Positions 26,546 to 35,016 of a stretch of DNA of 40,260 nucleotides are shown here, in pieces. Under the pieces are notes generated by a model. The model was not told the DNA's origin, ran no database searches, and saw only the letters and a list, made by a program, of their open reading frames with translations. The translations under genes and the position numbers were made by a program. Source of the DNA: Lachnospiraceae bacterium (lineage in GTDB: Bacteria; Bacillota; Clostridia; Lachnospirales; Lachnospiraceae); the NCBI GenBank assembly GCA_017518185.1, contig JAFWWB010000074.1:1-40260 (forward strand). Reading direction: 5' to 3'. Position 1 is the stretch's first letter, and each line of letters starts with the position of its first letter.

Positions 26546-27991
26546 ATGAATGCGGGAATGATCTTATATCTTCTGGGAAAGATCCTGGAGCTTACCGGCG
26601 GCATGATGGCCCTGCCTTTCATTGTGGGGCTTATATATCATGAACGCAGCGGTATGTATTTTCTTGTCTGTGGTGCGGTGATACTGGCGACAGGTTTTCT
26701 GCTCACCCACTTTACAAAACCAAAGAATACCTCTTTTTACGCCAGGGACGGCTTTGTGGTCACGGCCCTGAGCTGGCTCCTGCTCTCTCTTGCGGGAAGC
26801 CTTCCGCTCTTCCTGAGCGGTGAGATACCTGCCTTTGAGGACGCGCTCTTTGAATGCATCTCCGGCTTTACCACCACCGGAGCTTCGGTTGTGCCTGCGG
26901 TGGAGGAGCTTTCCAGATGCGTGAACTTCTGGCGCTGTTTTATACAGCTTATAGGAGGAATGGGGGTACTGGTCTTCATGCTGGCACTGCTGCCTTCTAC
27001 GGGAGGACAGGATCTGTACCTTATGAAGGCGGAGAGCCCCGGTCCCAGCGTATCCAAGCTGGCACCAAAGGTAAGGCAGACGGCTTATTATCTCTACATC
27101 ATCTATTTTGTACTCACTGCGGCCGAGGCAGTGTGCCTTGTCATCGCGGGGGCACCTTTATATGACAGTATCTGTACGGCTTTTACCACCACCTCTACCG
27201 GCGGTTTCGGAGTGAGGAATGATTCCCTCGGCTCATACGGCCCGGCGGTACAGTACGTGATATCGGTATTCCTTTTCCTGTCCGGTTTCAACTATAACTT
27301 CTTCTTCTGTATCTGGATGAAGAAATTCAGGGATGCCTTCGGCTCCGAAGAGATAAGGACCTATACGGGGATATTCGCCGTGGCAACCCTCTTTATAGCC
27401 GTAAAGCTTTTGGCGGACGGAGTGTATGGAGGTGAGGAATCCTTCAGGCATGCCTTCCTGCAGGTGGGCTCCATAATGACCACTGCAGGCTATTCCTCCG
27501 CAGACTTTGACCAGTGGCCGGCCTTTTGCCGGGAGATACTGATATTCATGATGCTGATAGGCGGCTGCGCAGGCTCTACCTGCGGCGGCATAAAAATATC
27601 GAGAGTGCTGATCTATCTTAAGACTGTGGGCAAAGAGGTCTCGCAGCTCTGCCATCCCAGGAGCGTGAAGGTGCTGAAGATGGAGGGCAAAGCCATCCCC
27701 CATTCCGTGCTCAGATCTGCCAATATCTTCCTGATAACCTATAGCTGTCTTTTTGCACTGTCCATGCTCCTGATATCACTTGACGGACATGATTTCACCA
27801 CTAATTTTACGGCCGTTGCATCGGCCATGGGAAATATAGGACCGGGCTTTTCACTGGTAGGGCCCACACATAATTTTGCCTTCTTTTCGGCTCCGGCAAA
27901 GTATGTGCTTATGTTCGACATGCTGGCAGGAAGGCTTGAGCTCTTCCCGCTCCTGGTACTCTTAAGCCCGGCGACCTGGCGGAGGAACTGA
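26546..27991 (+). CDS. trkH: Trk potassium uptake channel TrkH
   Basis: The 481-residue membrane protein has the four pore-loop repeats of the SKT superfamily: SGFTTTGAS (loop 1), TTTSTGGFG (loop 2), MTTAGYSS (loop 3) and SAMGNIGPG (loop 4), each holding the filter glycine. GGCAGSTCGGIKISR after loop 3 is the conserved basic/glycine segment. It forms a dimer gated by TrkA, encoded 4 bp upstream, and imports K+ with the membrane potential. Length is normal. Confidence 0.97.
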   Translation: MNAGMILYLLGKILELTGGMMALPFIVGLIYHERSGMYFLVCGAVILATGFLLTHFTKPKNTSFYARDGFVVTALSWLLLSLAGSLPLFLSGEIPAFEDALFECISGFTTTGASVVPAVEELSRCVNFWRCFIQLIGGMGVLVFMLALLPSTGGQDLYLMKAESPGPSVSKLAPKVRQTAYYLYIIYFVLTAAEAVCLVIAGAPLYDSICTAFTTTSTGGFGVRNDSLGSYGPAVQYVISVFLFLSGFNYNFFFCIWMKKFRDAFGSEEIRTYTGIFAVATLFIAVKLLADGVYGGEESFRHAFLQVGSIMTTAGYSSADFDQWPAFCREILIFMMLIGGCAGSTCGGIKISRVLIYLKTVGKEVSQLCHPRSVKVLKMEGKAIPHSVLRSANIFLITYSCLFALSMLLISLDGHDFTTNFTAVASAMGNIGPGFSLVGPTHNFAFFSAPAKYVLMFDMLAGRLELFPLLVLLSPATWRRN

Positions 27992-27995
27992 TGAT

Positions 27996-29213
27996 ATGAA
28001 GGATATGATCTTTTATAATAACGCCGGCGGCGGCATCCTTAAGGAAATGGCCGAGGCCGCAAAAGCCGGAGAGGCAAAGCCGGAGCTTAAGGAAAAACTC
28101 TTTTCAAGAGCCGCAGGACTCGGACTGGAGGGAGATGCCTGGTGCGGGATAATAGCGGAAAGCCTTCTTCTGGACGAGAATACCTACAGCCTGAGCAAAG
28201 AGCGCAGGAAGATAAAGAGCAGCCTGGATGAAGCAGTTATGGGTGATATGAAGGCCGTTTACAGGCTCATAAATGCCCGTATCCCGGAGGGGCTTGAACT
28301 GCTTTCCGGATTTGTTCCGCCTGTGAAAAGCCCTTATCCCGCGCAGGCCGCGGAAGCCGTCAAAAAGCTGGCAATGGCACTGAAGAGCGCCGGAGGAGCG
28401 GCTGAGGTGAAGGAGGCGCTGGATGAGACATATCAGCGCTTCGGAGTGGGCGAGGCAGGGTTTTATGAGGCATTCTGTCTTGACGCCGCTAATGAGATCA
28501 TCCCGCTTAAAGGCCTCCGTGAGAGCAGCCTTGACGAGCTGGTGGGCTATGAAAAACAGAAAGCACAGCTTTGCGGCAACACCGAGGCCTTTGTGAGGGG
28601 CGGAAGGGCAAATAACTGCCTTCTGTACGGCGAGGCCGGTACCGGAAAGAGCAGCAGCATACGGGCTGTACTCCACAGATACTATGCGGAGGGACTGCGC
28701 ATGGTGGAGGTCTACAGGCATCAGTACAGGGAACTTGCGGAGCTTATCCGCGGGCTGAGCAGCAGGAACTACCGTTATGTGATATACCTCGATGATCTTT
28801 CCTTTGAGGAGTTCGAGGTTGAGTATAAATTCCTTAAAGCGCTGATAGAGGGCGGTCTTGAGGAGCGGCCGGAGAACGTGCTCATCTACGCCACCTCAAA
28901 CAGGCGGCATCTGGTGCGGGAGAGCTTCGGTGACAGACCCGAAAGCCCGCTTGACAAGCATCAGAACGAGACTGTGCAGGAGAAGCTTTCCCTCTTCGGG
29001 CGTTTCGGACTCAGTATCTATTATCCGGCTCCCGCTTATAAGGAGTACCTTGGGATAGTGCGGGAACTGGCACTGAGGAGCGGGCTTACGCTTTCGGCTG
29101 AGGAGCTGGATGCGTGGGCGAAGAAATGGGAGCTTCAGAATAACGGGCCCTCGGGCAGGAGCGCAGCGCAGCTCATAGAACAGCTTCGCTGGCAGGAGGA
29201 AGGGAATGGCTGA
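27996..29213 (+). CDS. DUF815 family AAA+ ATPase
   Basis: The 405-residue protein has an alpha-helical N-terminal half (about 1-170) and a AAA+ core: Walker A GEAGTGKSS, Walker B YVIYLDDLSFEE, sensor IYATSNRRHLVRESF and an ENETV-like HQNETVQEKLSLFGRFGL segment, all DUF815 hallmarks. The N-terminal LVGYEKQKAQLCGNTEAFVRG is the usual lead-in. Function of the family is not established; it is a soluble ATPase. GGAGGA lies 9 nt before the ATG. It is sandwiched between trkH (4 bp) and ppx (8-bp overlap), so it is co-expressed with K+ and polyphosphate genes. Confidence 0.93.
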   Translation: MKDMIFYNNAGGGILKEMAEAAKAGEAKPELKEKLFSRAAGLGLEGDAWCGIIAESLLLDENTYSLSKERRKIKSSLDEAVMGDMKAVYRLINARIPEGLELLSGFVPPVKSPYPAQAAEAVKKLAMALKSAGGAAEVKEALDETYQRFGVGEAGFYEAFCLDAANEIIPLKGLRESSLDELVGYEKQKAQLCGNTEAFVRGGRANNCLLYGEAGTGKSSSIRAVLHRYYAEGLRMVEVYRHQYRELAELIRGLSSRNYRYVIYLDDLSFEEFEVEYKFLKALIEGGLEERPENVLIYATSNRRHLVRESFGDRPESPLDKHQNETVQEKLSLFGRFGLSIYYPAPAYKEYLGIVRELALRSGLTLSAEELDAWAKKWELQNNGPSGRSAAQLIEQLRWQEEGNG

Positions 29214-30750
29214 AAAAAACGCGCCGCGCTGTTTTGCGGCACTGGATGTGGGAAGCTTTGAGCTGTGTCTTAAGATCTTTGAGATCTCACCCAGAGGGAT
29301 AAGGCAGATAGACCATCTGAGGCACAGGCTTGCCCTGGGCACTGACAGCTATACCACGAGGAAGATCTCGCTTTCCAAGATGGAGGAGCTCTTCAGGGTG
29401 CTCCAGGATTTCAAGGCCGTGATGAAGAGCTATAAGGTCAGTGATTACCGGGCCTACGGCACCTCGGCCATAAGGGAGACGGAGAATACGGAGATACTGC
29501 TGGACCAGATCAAGAACCGCAGCGGCATAGTGCTCAAGGTCCTTTCCAATTCCGAGCAGCGTTTCCTGGACTATAAGGCAATAGCGTCAAGGGGAGAAGA
29601 GTTTGACAGGATAATAGCCAAGGGAACCGCCATCGTGGATATTGGCGGCGGCAGTATACAGCTCTCCCTTTTTGACAAGGGCAGGCTGATCATAACACAG
29701 AGTCTTAAGCTGGGCGTTATGAGGATACACGAGCGCCTCATGACCATAAGCCCGGGGACCAGACAGGCTGAGGAACTGCTGGATGAGATGATCTCCGGAC
29801 AGCTGGGGGTCTTCAAAAAGATGTATATGAAGGACAGGGAGATAGAGAACATAATCCTGATGGACGATTATCTTGCACCCTGTTTCAGCGATGCCGTGAA
29901 GGGGACGGGAAAGGACCGTACCGCTACGGCGGAGGATTTCCTGGGCTTCGCGGATGCGCTGGTCACGGAGGGCAGGGAGGACGTGGCGGAGAGGCTTTCC
30001 CTTTCCGAGGAGAGCGTGCCCCTTCTCAAGCTTTCCGCAGGGCTTCTGAAAAGAGTGGTGAGAGCCTTCGGGGCAAAGACCATATGGGTGCCAGGGGCGA
30101 CGCTCTGCGACGGCATAGCCTACGAGTATGCGGAGGGAAAGAAGCTGAAGAGCGCCAGCCGTGATTTTGAAGCAGACATACTGGCCTGCGCAGGCACCAT
30201 AAGCAAGCGTTTCATGGGAAGCCGGAAGAGGGGCGAGACCATAGAGCGCATAGCTCTGGCGATCTTTGACGGCATGAAGAAGGTCCACGGCATGGGGGAC
30301 CGGCAGAGGCTGCTGCTCCGCCTTTCGGCCATACTTCATGACTGCGGCAAATTCATAAACATGACCAATGTGGGAGAGTGTTCGGCCTCTATCATAATGA
30401 ATACGGAGATGATAGGCCTTTCCCATCTGGAGCGTGAGATAGTGGCCTTTGTGGTGCGCTTTAACCATGATGAATTCCAGTACCTGGAGGAGCTTTCCTC
30501 TTATACGGAGATAGGGGAGAGCGATTATCTTATAATCGCCAAGCTGACAGCCATACTCCGCATAGCCAACGCCCTGGACAAGAGCCAGAAGCAGAAGATA
30601 AAAGAGATAAGCTGCAGGCTTACGGAGGACGGACTGGAGATAAGCATAGACGCAGGCGCGGATCTGCTCTTCGAGCAGGAGAGGTTTGCGGCAAGGTCCG
30701 CATTCTTTGAGGAAGTGTACGGCATACGGCCGGTCATAAGAAAAAGGTGA
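29206..30750 (+). CDS. ppx: Exopolyphosphatase, Ppx/GppA family with HD domain
   Basis: The 514-residue protein has the actin-like two-lobed Ppx fold: FAALDVGSFELCLKIFEI (phosphate-1 loop), YGTSAIRETEN, NSEQRFLDYKAI (catalytic glutamate region) and IVDIGGGSIQLSLF (phosphate-2). The C-terminal part is an HD-type domain (LRLSAILHDCGKFINM, and LRIANALDKSQ), as in longer Ppx proteins. It removes terminal phosphate from polyphosphate or pppGpp; which one cannot be decided here. The first loop has DVGSFE where many have DxGSNS, so Ser-Asn is replaced by Phe-Glu. The partner ppk follows 4 bp later, favouring polyphosphate. Confidence 0.93.
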   Translation: MAEKNAPRCFAALDVGSFELCLKIFEISPRGIRQIDHLRHRLALGTDSYTTRKISLSKMEELFRVLQDFKAVMKSYKVSDYRAYGTSAIRETENTEILLDQIKNRSGIVLKVLSNSEQRFLDYKAIASRGEEFDRIIAKGTAIVDIGGGSIQLSLFDKGRLIITQSLKLGVMRIHERLMTISPGTRQAEELLDEMISGQLGVFKKMYMKDREIENIILMDDYLAPCFSDAVKGTGKDRTATAEDFLGFADALVTEGREDVAERLSLSEESVPLLKLSAGLLKRVVRAFGAKTIWVPGATLCDGIAYEYAEGKKLKSASRDFEADILACAGTISKRFMGSRKRGETIERIALAIFDGMKKVHGMGDRQRLLLRLSAILHDCGKFINMTNVGECSASIIMNTEMIGLSHLEREIVAFVVRFNHDEFQYLEELSSYTEIGESDYLIIAKLTAILRIANALDKSQKQKIKEISCRLTEDGLEISIDAGADLLFEQERFAARSAFFEEVYGIRPVIRKR

Positions 30751-30754
30751 TATT

Positions 30755-32878
30755 ATGGATTACAGCAACAGCAGATACTACACAAACAGGGAATTAAGCT
30801 GGCTCCGCTTTAACGAGAGGGTGCTCTCGGAGGCGGAGGATGAGGAGATCGAGCTCTTTGAACGGCTGAAGTTCTTAAGCATCACGGCATCGAACCTTGA
30901 CGAGTTCTTCATGGTCAGGGTGGCGTCGCTTAAGGATATGGTACATGCGGGCTACAGCAAGAAGGATATCGCCGGACTTAAGCCTGAGGGACAGCTGGAG
31001 CTCCTAAACGGAAGCCTTCATGAGTTCGTGAAGCGGCAGTATGACTGTTACATGTCCCTGGCGGCGGAGTGCGCAAAACACGGCTTATCAATAGTGGAGC
31101 ATCATGAGGAGCTGAGTCCGGAAGAAGGGGAGTTCGCGGACAGATACTTCGAGAGCGATGTCTATCCCGTGCTGACACCCATGGCGGTGGATGCTTCCAG
31201 ACCTTTCCCCCTTATAAAGAACAAGTCGCTTAACATCTGCGCCCTGCTGTCAAAGAAGGGCGGTAAAGGCGGAAAGCATACGGAATTTGCCACCGTGCAG
31301 GTGCCCAGCGTCCTGCCGAGGCTTGTGCAGCTTCCTTCTGAGGAAGGCTGCGTAAAGGTGATCCGTCTGGAGGAAGTGATAGAGAGAAATATCACCAAAC
31401 TCTTCCTGAATTACGATGTGATCGGAGCTTCGCCTTTCCAGATCATGAGAAATGCCGACCTTACCATAGAAGAGGAGGAGGCGGAGGATCTGCTCAAGGA
31501 GATCGAAAAGCAGATAAAGAAGAGACAGTGGGGAGAGGCCATACGTCTGGAGGCCGAGAAGGGCATGGACAGACGGCTTCTGAAGATACTCAAAAAGGAA
31601 CTGAACATCTCTGAGGACGATATCTATGAGATAGACGGGCCTCTGGATCTGACCTTCCTTATGAAGGTATATTCACTGGAGGGCTTCGGGAGTTACAAGC
31701 ATAAGTCACCCGCGCCCAGGGAGGTGCCGGAGGCACCTTCGGGCTGCAATATTTTTAACGCCATTAAGAAGGGAGACATACTGCTGCATCATCCCTACCA
31801 GTCCTTTGAACCTGTGGTGGAATTCATAAAGCAGGCAGCCAAGGATAAGGATGTGCTGGCTATAAAGCAGACACTCTACCGTGTCAGCGGAAACTCTCCC
31901 ATAGTGCGGGCCCTTGCGGAGGCAGCGGAAAACGGAAAACAGGTGTCGGTGCTGGTGGAGCTGAAGGCCAGATTCGACGAAGAGAACAACATAGGCTGGG
32001 CCAGGATGCTTGAGAAAGCGGGCTGCCATGTCATCTACGGTCTTGTGGGCCTTAAGACACACTGTAAGATAGCCCTTGTGGTGAGACGTGAAAAGGACGG
32101 TATACGACGCTACGTCCATCTCGGTACCGGGAATTATAACGATGCCACGGCGAAGCTCTATACTGACCTTGGCCTGCTTACCTGCAAGGAACCGGTGGGA
32201 GAGGATGCCACGGCGGTGTTCAACATGCTTTCGGGCTATTCCGAGCCTCTGCGCTGGAACTGCTTAAGCCTGGCACCCCTGTGGCTGAAGAAGAGGCTTA
32301 TAAAGCTGATCAGGCGGGAGACCGAGGCCGCCCGGAATAACAGGGCAGCGGGCATCAGGGCCAAGATGAACTCCCTCTGCGATCCCGATGTCATACAGGC
32401 ACTTTATGAAGCTGCCGAGGCAGGAGTGAAGATAGAGCTGCTGGTAAGGGGCATATGCTGCCTTAAGACCGGTGTGGAGGGCACGGGCGATAATATAAAG
32501 GTCTATTCCATAGTGGGCGATTATCTGGAGCACGGGCGCATATTCATATTTGAAAATGACCTGGAGCCGGAGGTATATCTGGCAAGCGCGGACTGGATGC
32601 CCAGGAACCTGGAGCGAAGGGTGGAGATCATGTTCCCGGTGGAGGATCAGAAGCTGAAGGAGAGAGTGATATCCATACTGGATCTGCAGTTTAAGGATAA
32701 CGTGAAGAAGCATGAGCTTATGCCGGATGGAAGCTATGTAAAGGAAAAGAAGCCGGAGGCGGCGAGGTTCTCCTGCCAGAGGGCTTTTGAGAAGAAGGCT
32801 GTGGAATACGAGAAGAAGAATAAGGAGCCGGGCATAAAGGATAGCAGGCGTTTTAAACCACTGGAGGGGATCGAATGA
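30755..32878 (+). CDS. ppk: Polyphosphate kinase 1
   Basis: The 707-residue enzyme makes polyphosphate from ATP, reversibly. The N-terminal domain starts YYTNRELSWLRFNERVL; FLSITASNLDEFFMVRV is the family signature. The autophosphorylated histidine is H436 in GLKTHCKIALVVRRE, equal to E. coli H435, and the second essential histidine is H593 in DYLEHGRIFIF (E. coli H592). SADWMPRNLERRVE closes the active site. Length is typical. The 3' end overlaps maf by 4 bp (ATGA). Its location right behind ppx lets the cell make and degrade the polymer from one message. Confidence 0.98.
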   Translation: MDYSNSRYYTNRELSWLRFNERVLSEAEDEEIELFERLKFLSITASNLDEFFMVRVASLKDMVHAGYSKKDIAGLKPEGQLELLNGSLHEFVKRQYDCYMSLAAECAKHGLSIVEHHEELSPEEGEFADRYFESDVYPVLTPMAVDASRPFPLIKNKSLNICALLSKKGGKGGKHTEFATVQVPSVLPRLVQLPSEEGCVKVIRLEEVIERNITKLFLNYDVIGASPFQIMRNADLTIEEEEAEDLLKEIEKQIKKRQWGEAIRLEAEKGMDRRLLKILKKELNISEDDIYEIDGPLDLTFLMKVYSLEGFGSYKHKSPAPREVPEAPSGCNIFNAIKKGDILLHHPYQSFEPVVEFIKQAAKDKDVLAIKQTLYRVSGNSPIVRALAEAAENGKQVSVLVELKARFDEENNIGWARMLEKAGCHVIYGLVGLKTHCKIALVVRREKDGIRRYVHLGTGNYNDATAKLYTDLGLLTCKEPVGEDATAVFNMLSGYSEPLRWNCLSLAPLWLKKRLIKLIRRETEAARNNRAAGIRAKMNSLCDPDVIQALYEAAEAGVKIELLVRGICCLKTGVEGTGDNIKVYSIVGDYLEHGRIFIFENDLEPEVYLASADWMPRNLERRVEIMFPVEDQKLKERVISILDLQFKDNVKKHELMPDGSYVKEKKPEAARFSCQRAFEKKAVEYEKKNKEPGIKDSRRFKPLEGIE

Positions 32879-33444
32879 AGTATATACTGGCATCCGGATC
32901 CCCCAGACGGAGGGAGATACTGAGCCGGATGGGATTTGATTTTGAACTCTGCACCCCGGAGGTATCAGAGGAACACGGCGACATACCGGTGTGGCGCCTG
33001 GTCTGCGAGCTGTCGGCCAGAAAGGCCTATGCGGCTGCAGAGCTGTGCGGACGGGACTGCGTGGTGATAGCGGCGGATACCATGGTAGCGGCAGAGGGGA
33101 AGCTTCTGGGAAAGCCGAAGGACAGGGCGGAGAGCGAGCGGATGGTAAGGATGCTTTCCGGAAACACCCACCAGGTCTATACGGGCGTGTGCCTTATCAG
33201 GCTGGATACAGAGGAGATGAGCTGCTTTTCGGAACGAAGTAACGTGATGGTGCGTGAGCTTTCCGAAGAAGAGATCAGGGAATATGTAGACAGCGGCGAG
33301 GGCGATGATAAGGCCGGAGCCTATGCCATACAGGGAGCTTTCGGAAAGTATGTTACGGGCTATACCGGGGAGCGGGACAATATCATAGGCCTGCCTTCGG
33401 AAAGACTCAAAAAAGAACTTGAACTTCTTATGAAGGAGGAATGA
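32875..33444 (+). CDS. maf: Maf family nucleotide pyrophosphatase (septum formation/housecleaning)
   Basis: The 189-residue protein begins MKYILASGSPRRREILSRMG, the Maf loop with SxSPRR; VIAADTMVAAEGKLLGKPKD (catalytic aspartate in ADT) and DKAGAYAIQGAFGKY complete the family pattern. Maf proteins hydrolyse non-canonical nucleoside triphosphates such as dTTP/UTP or modified bases to monophosphates. GGAGGGG lies about 6 nt before the ATG. It is coupled to ppk upstream and to a small acidic protein downstream. Confidence 0.96.
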   Translation: MKYILASGSPRRREILSRMGFDFELCTPEVSEEHGDIPVWRLVCELSARKAYAAAELCGRDCVVIAADTMVAAEGKLLGKPKDRAESERMVRMLSGNTHQVYTGVCLIRLDTEEMSCFSERSNVMVRELSEEEIREYVDSGEGDDKAGAYAIQGAFGKYVTGYTGERDNIIGLPSERLKKELELLMKEE

Positions 33445-33446
33445 TC

Positions 33447-33713
33447 ATGACAGAAGTATTTGATGATGAAGTGCTGGATGTATTCTTAAGGGATCAGGGA
33501 AGGCTGTTTTCCGAAGAGGTGGCAGCTGACCGTGAGGAGGCCAGGGATTTCCTTACCGACTGCATGGCAGTGGTGGTGGATTCCGCAGAGGAAGCGCTGG
33601 AGTATTTTGATGAGGCCGGCATGGATGTCGAGGAAGAGGATGCGGGCAGCATTCTGGATGCCGACGAAGTCTTCGATATCGGAGACGGAAGATATCTCAT
33701 AGTCAACGGATAA
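33447..33713 (+). CDS. Small acidic protein of unknown function
   Basis: The 88-residue, very acidic protein reads MTEVFDDEVLDVFLRDQGRL, then EEARDFLTDCMAVVVDSAEEALEYFDEAGMD, and ends VFDIGDGRYLIVNG. The helix-rich body with a single cysteine and the final GDGRYLIV strand look like a small conserved protein that I recall only as uncharacterised in Lachnospiraceae. The ATG at 33447 is preferred to 33441 because AAGGAGG (33433-33439) is 7 nt before the former and only 1 nt before the latter. It is the last gene of the trkA-to-terminator run. Confidence 0.82.
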   Translation: MTEVFDDEVLDVFLRDQGRLFSEEVAADREEARDFLTDCMAVVVDSAEEALEYFDEAGMDVEEEDAGSILDADEVFDIGDGRYLIVNG

Positions 33714-33757
33714 GCCGATCAAAAGTGGAACGGAGTTATTATAATGCTCTGCCATCA

Positions 33758-33785
33758 AAAAAGCTCCCCCGCGGGGGAGCTTTTT
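33758..33785. terminator. Strong bidirectional terminator
   Basis: A perfect inverted repeat, AAAAAGCTCCCCC (33758-33770) with GGGGGAGCTTTTT (33773-33785), with A-tract on one side and T-tract on the other. It ends the trkA-ppk run on the plus strand and the zinc-ribbon gene on the minus strand. Confidence 0.95.
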
Positions 33786-33812
33786 CAGTTATTGCTCAGC
33801 AGCTGTTACTTA

Positions 33813-34850
33813 TCAATAGAGGAACTGTGACAGTTCACCCCATACCCTCTCTCCGAAGCAGCTGTACCTGCCGTAGTTGAAGTAGTCCTTCTCACCGGAA
33901 TCCACGAAGTACCACTTGCCGTTAAGCTTGACAAACTCTGCGTTGCGGAGCTTGAGGGTAGAGTCCTTCTTGCGGCCCTTGATGGTGATCTCCAGGTCGG
34001 CATAGACGCCGGCGGTGACCTTAAGCTTATCGAAGGACTTGACGTACTCACCGGCTGCCTTCTGGATCTTGTCAAGGTCGCTGTCCTTCAGGTCGGCGCC
34101 GTCCTTAAGATCGCCCATGTAGTCCTGGAAATCTTCGTAAGCGTCATCGTCATCCCATTCAAACTTCTCATAGTATTCGGCCATATCCTCAAGATCTTCG
34201 TTCATATCGCGGATATCACGGTCACTCATCTTCTTCTTGTCCTTCCACTTGACGGAGAAGCGCACGTGCTCACCGTAGGTGTCTTCGAGGCTGTCGTACA
34301 TATCGTCGTAGGAATCGGCCATATCGTCCTTCCAGTCTTCGTAGTAGTCGCTCTTCTTAAAGCAGCCTTCCACTGAATTTCCGAACTTTACGGCATTGGG
34401 CTCCAGATATGAGGAGAAATATTTAGAATCCATCTTGTGGCCGTTAAGAGACTTTATGATGTCATTCATGGGCTTCTTGTAGCCGCCGCCCAGAACGTTT
34501 ATGAGTATGATGATGACTATGACGGCAGCCACCACGCCACCGGCTGCGATGCCTATCATGGCGCCAAGCTTGGCACCGGATCCGCTTTTCTTGGGAGCAG
34601 CTGCTCCACCCTGTGCGGGAGCCTGCTGGGGAACGGGAGGAGGCAGGGGAGCGCCTGCTCCGGGCGCAGAGGCTTCGGGAGCCTTTTCGGGAGCGGGAGC
34701 GGCAGGAGCGTTATCTCCTGCGGGTGCAGAAGGCACGGCATCACCTGCTCCACTCTCTGCGGGAGCCGTCTGGTTCAGTGGTCTTCCGCAGTTCATACAG
34801 AAAGCGGCGTCATCCAGCTGCTGTGAGCTGCAAAACGGACAGGTCTTCAT
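33813..34850 (-). CDS. Zinc-ribbon membrane-anchored protein with acidic external domain
   Basis: The 345-residue protein begins with a zinc ribbon (C4, C7, C18, C21: CPFC...CMNC), then a Pro/Ala/Gly-rich linker (about 28-95), one membrane helix (about 96-118, AMIGIAAGGVVAAVIVIIILI) and a highly charged, Asp/Tyr/Lys-rich domain with short repeats like YEDWKDDM, YDDMYD, YEDFQDYM. The last 90 residues look beta-rich (VYADLEITIKGRKKD, LNGKWYFVDSG). The zinc ribbon should be cytoplasmic and the rest outside. Similar architecture is common in Clostridia with unknown function; the end resembles DUF4878/lumazine-binding-type folds only in outline. It has an AAAGGA site and a consensus promoter. Confidence 0.9.
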   Translation of the reverse strand: MKTCPFCSSQQLDDAAFCMNCGRPLNQTAPAESGAGDAVPSAPAGDNAPAAPAPEKAPEASAPGAGAPLPPPVPQQAPAQGGAAAPKKSGSGAKLGAMIGIAAGGVVAAVIVIIILINVLGGGYKKPMNDIIKSLNGHKMDSKYFSSYLEPNAVKFGNSVEGCFKKSDYYEDWKDDMADSYDDMYDSLEDTYGEHVRFSVKWKDKKKMSDRDIRDMNEDLEDMAEYYEKFEWDDDDAYEDFQDYMGDLKDGADLKDSDLDKIQKAAGEYVKSFDKLKVTAGVYADLEITIKGRKKDSTLKLRNAEFVKLNGKWYFVDSGEKDYFNYGRYSCFGERVWGELSQFLY

Positions 34851-34907
34851 AGTTGATCATCCTTTCTTTATTTGTTATGGTTAACAGATACTTATGTAAC
34901 CCAGTCA

Positions 34908-34936
34908 ATTATACATTTTTGCCTTCCTTATGTCAA
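34908..34936 (-). promoter_or_regulatory. Perfect consensus sigma-A promoter of the zinc-ribbon gene
   Basis: Read on the minus strand: TTGACA (34936-34931), a 17-nt spacer, TATAAT (34913-34908). Both boxes match consensus exactly. The gene starts about 58 bp downstream of the -10 box. Confidence 0.88.
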
Positions 34937-34941
34937 ATAAC

Positions 34942-34970
34942 TTGAAAAAAAAACGCTCTGCATATATAAT
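34942..34970 (+). promoter_or_regulatory. Sigma-A promoter of the ABC-F gene
   Basis: TTGAAA (34942-34947), 17-nt spacer, TATAAT (34965-34970). Its -35 box is only 5 bp from the -35 box of the divergent minus-strand promoter, so the two polymerases would compete. Confidence 0.88.
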
Positions 34971-35016
34971 CTCTTTTTGTTGCGCGAGATAAGGAAGTGT
35001 AATAAGGAGTAAGAGC

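Noticed and set aside
29587-30468. Minus-strand frame of 293 codons opposite ppx
   Set aside because: Entirely inside a well-supported gene; His/Tyr/Leu-rich shadow composition.
33740-33745. TATAAT between the small acidic protein gene and the terminator
   Set aside because: No -35 box at a suitable distance and no gene downstream on that strand before the terminator.
34437-34884. Two plus-strand frames opposite the Pro/Ala linker of the zinc-ribbon gene
   Set aside because: They reflect the low-complexity linker; the minus-strand gene has zinc-ribbon cysteines, a ribosome site and a consensus promoter.
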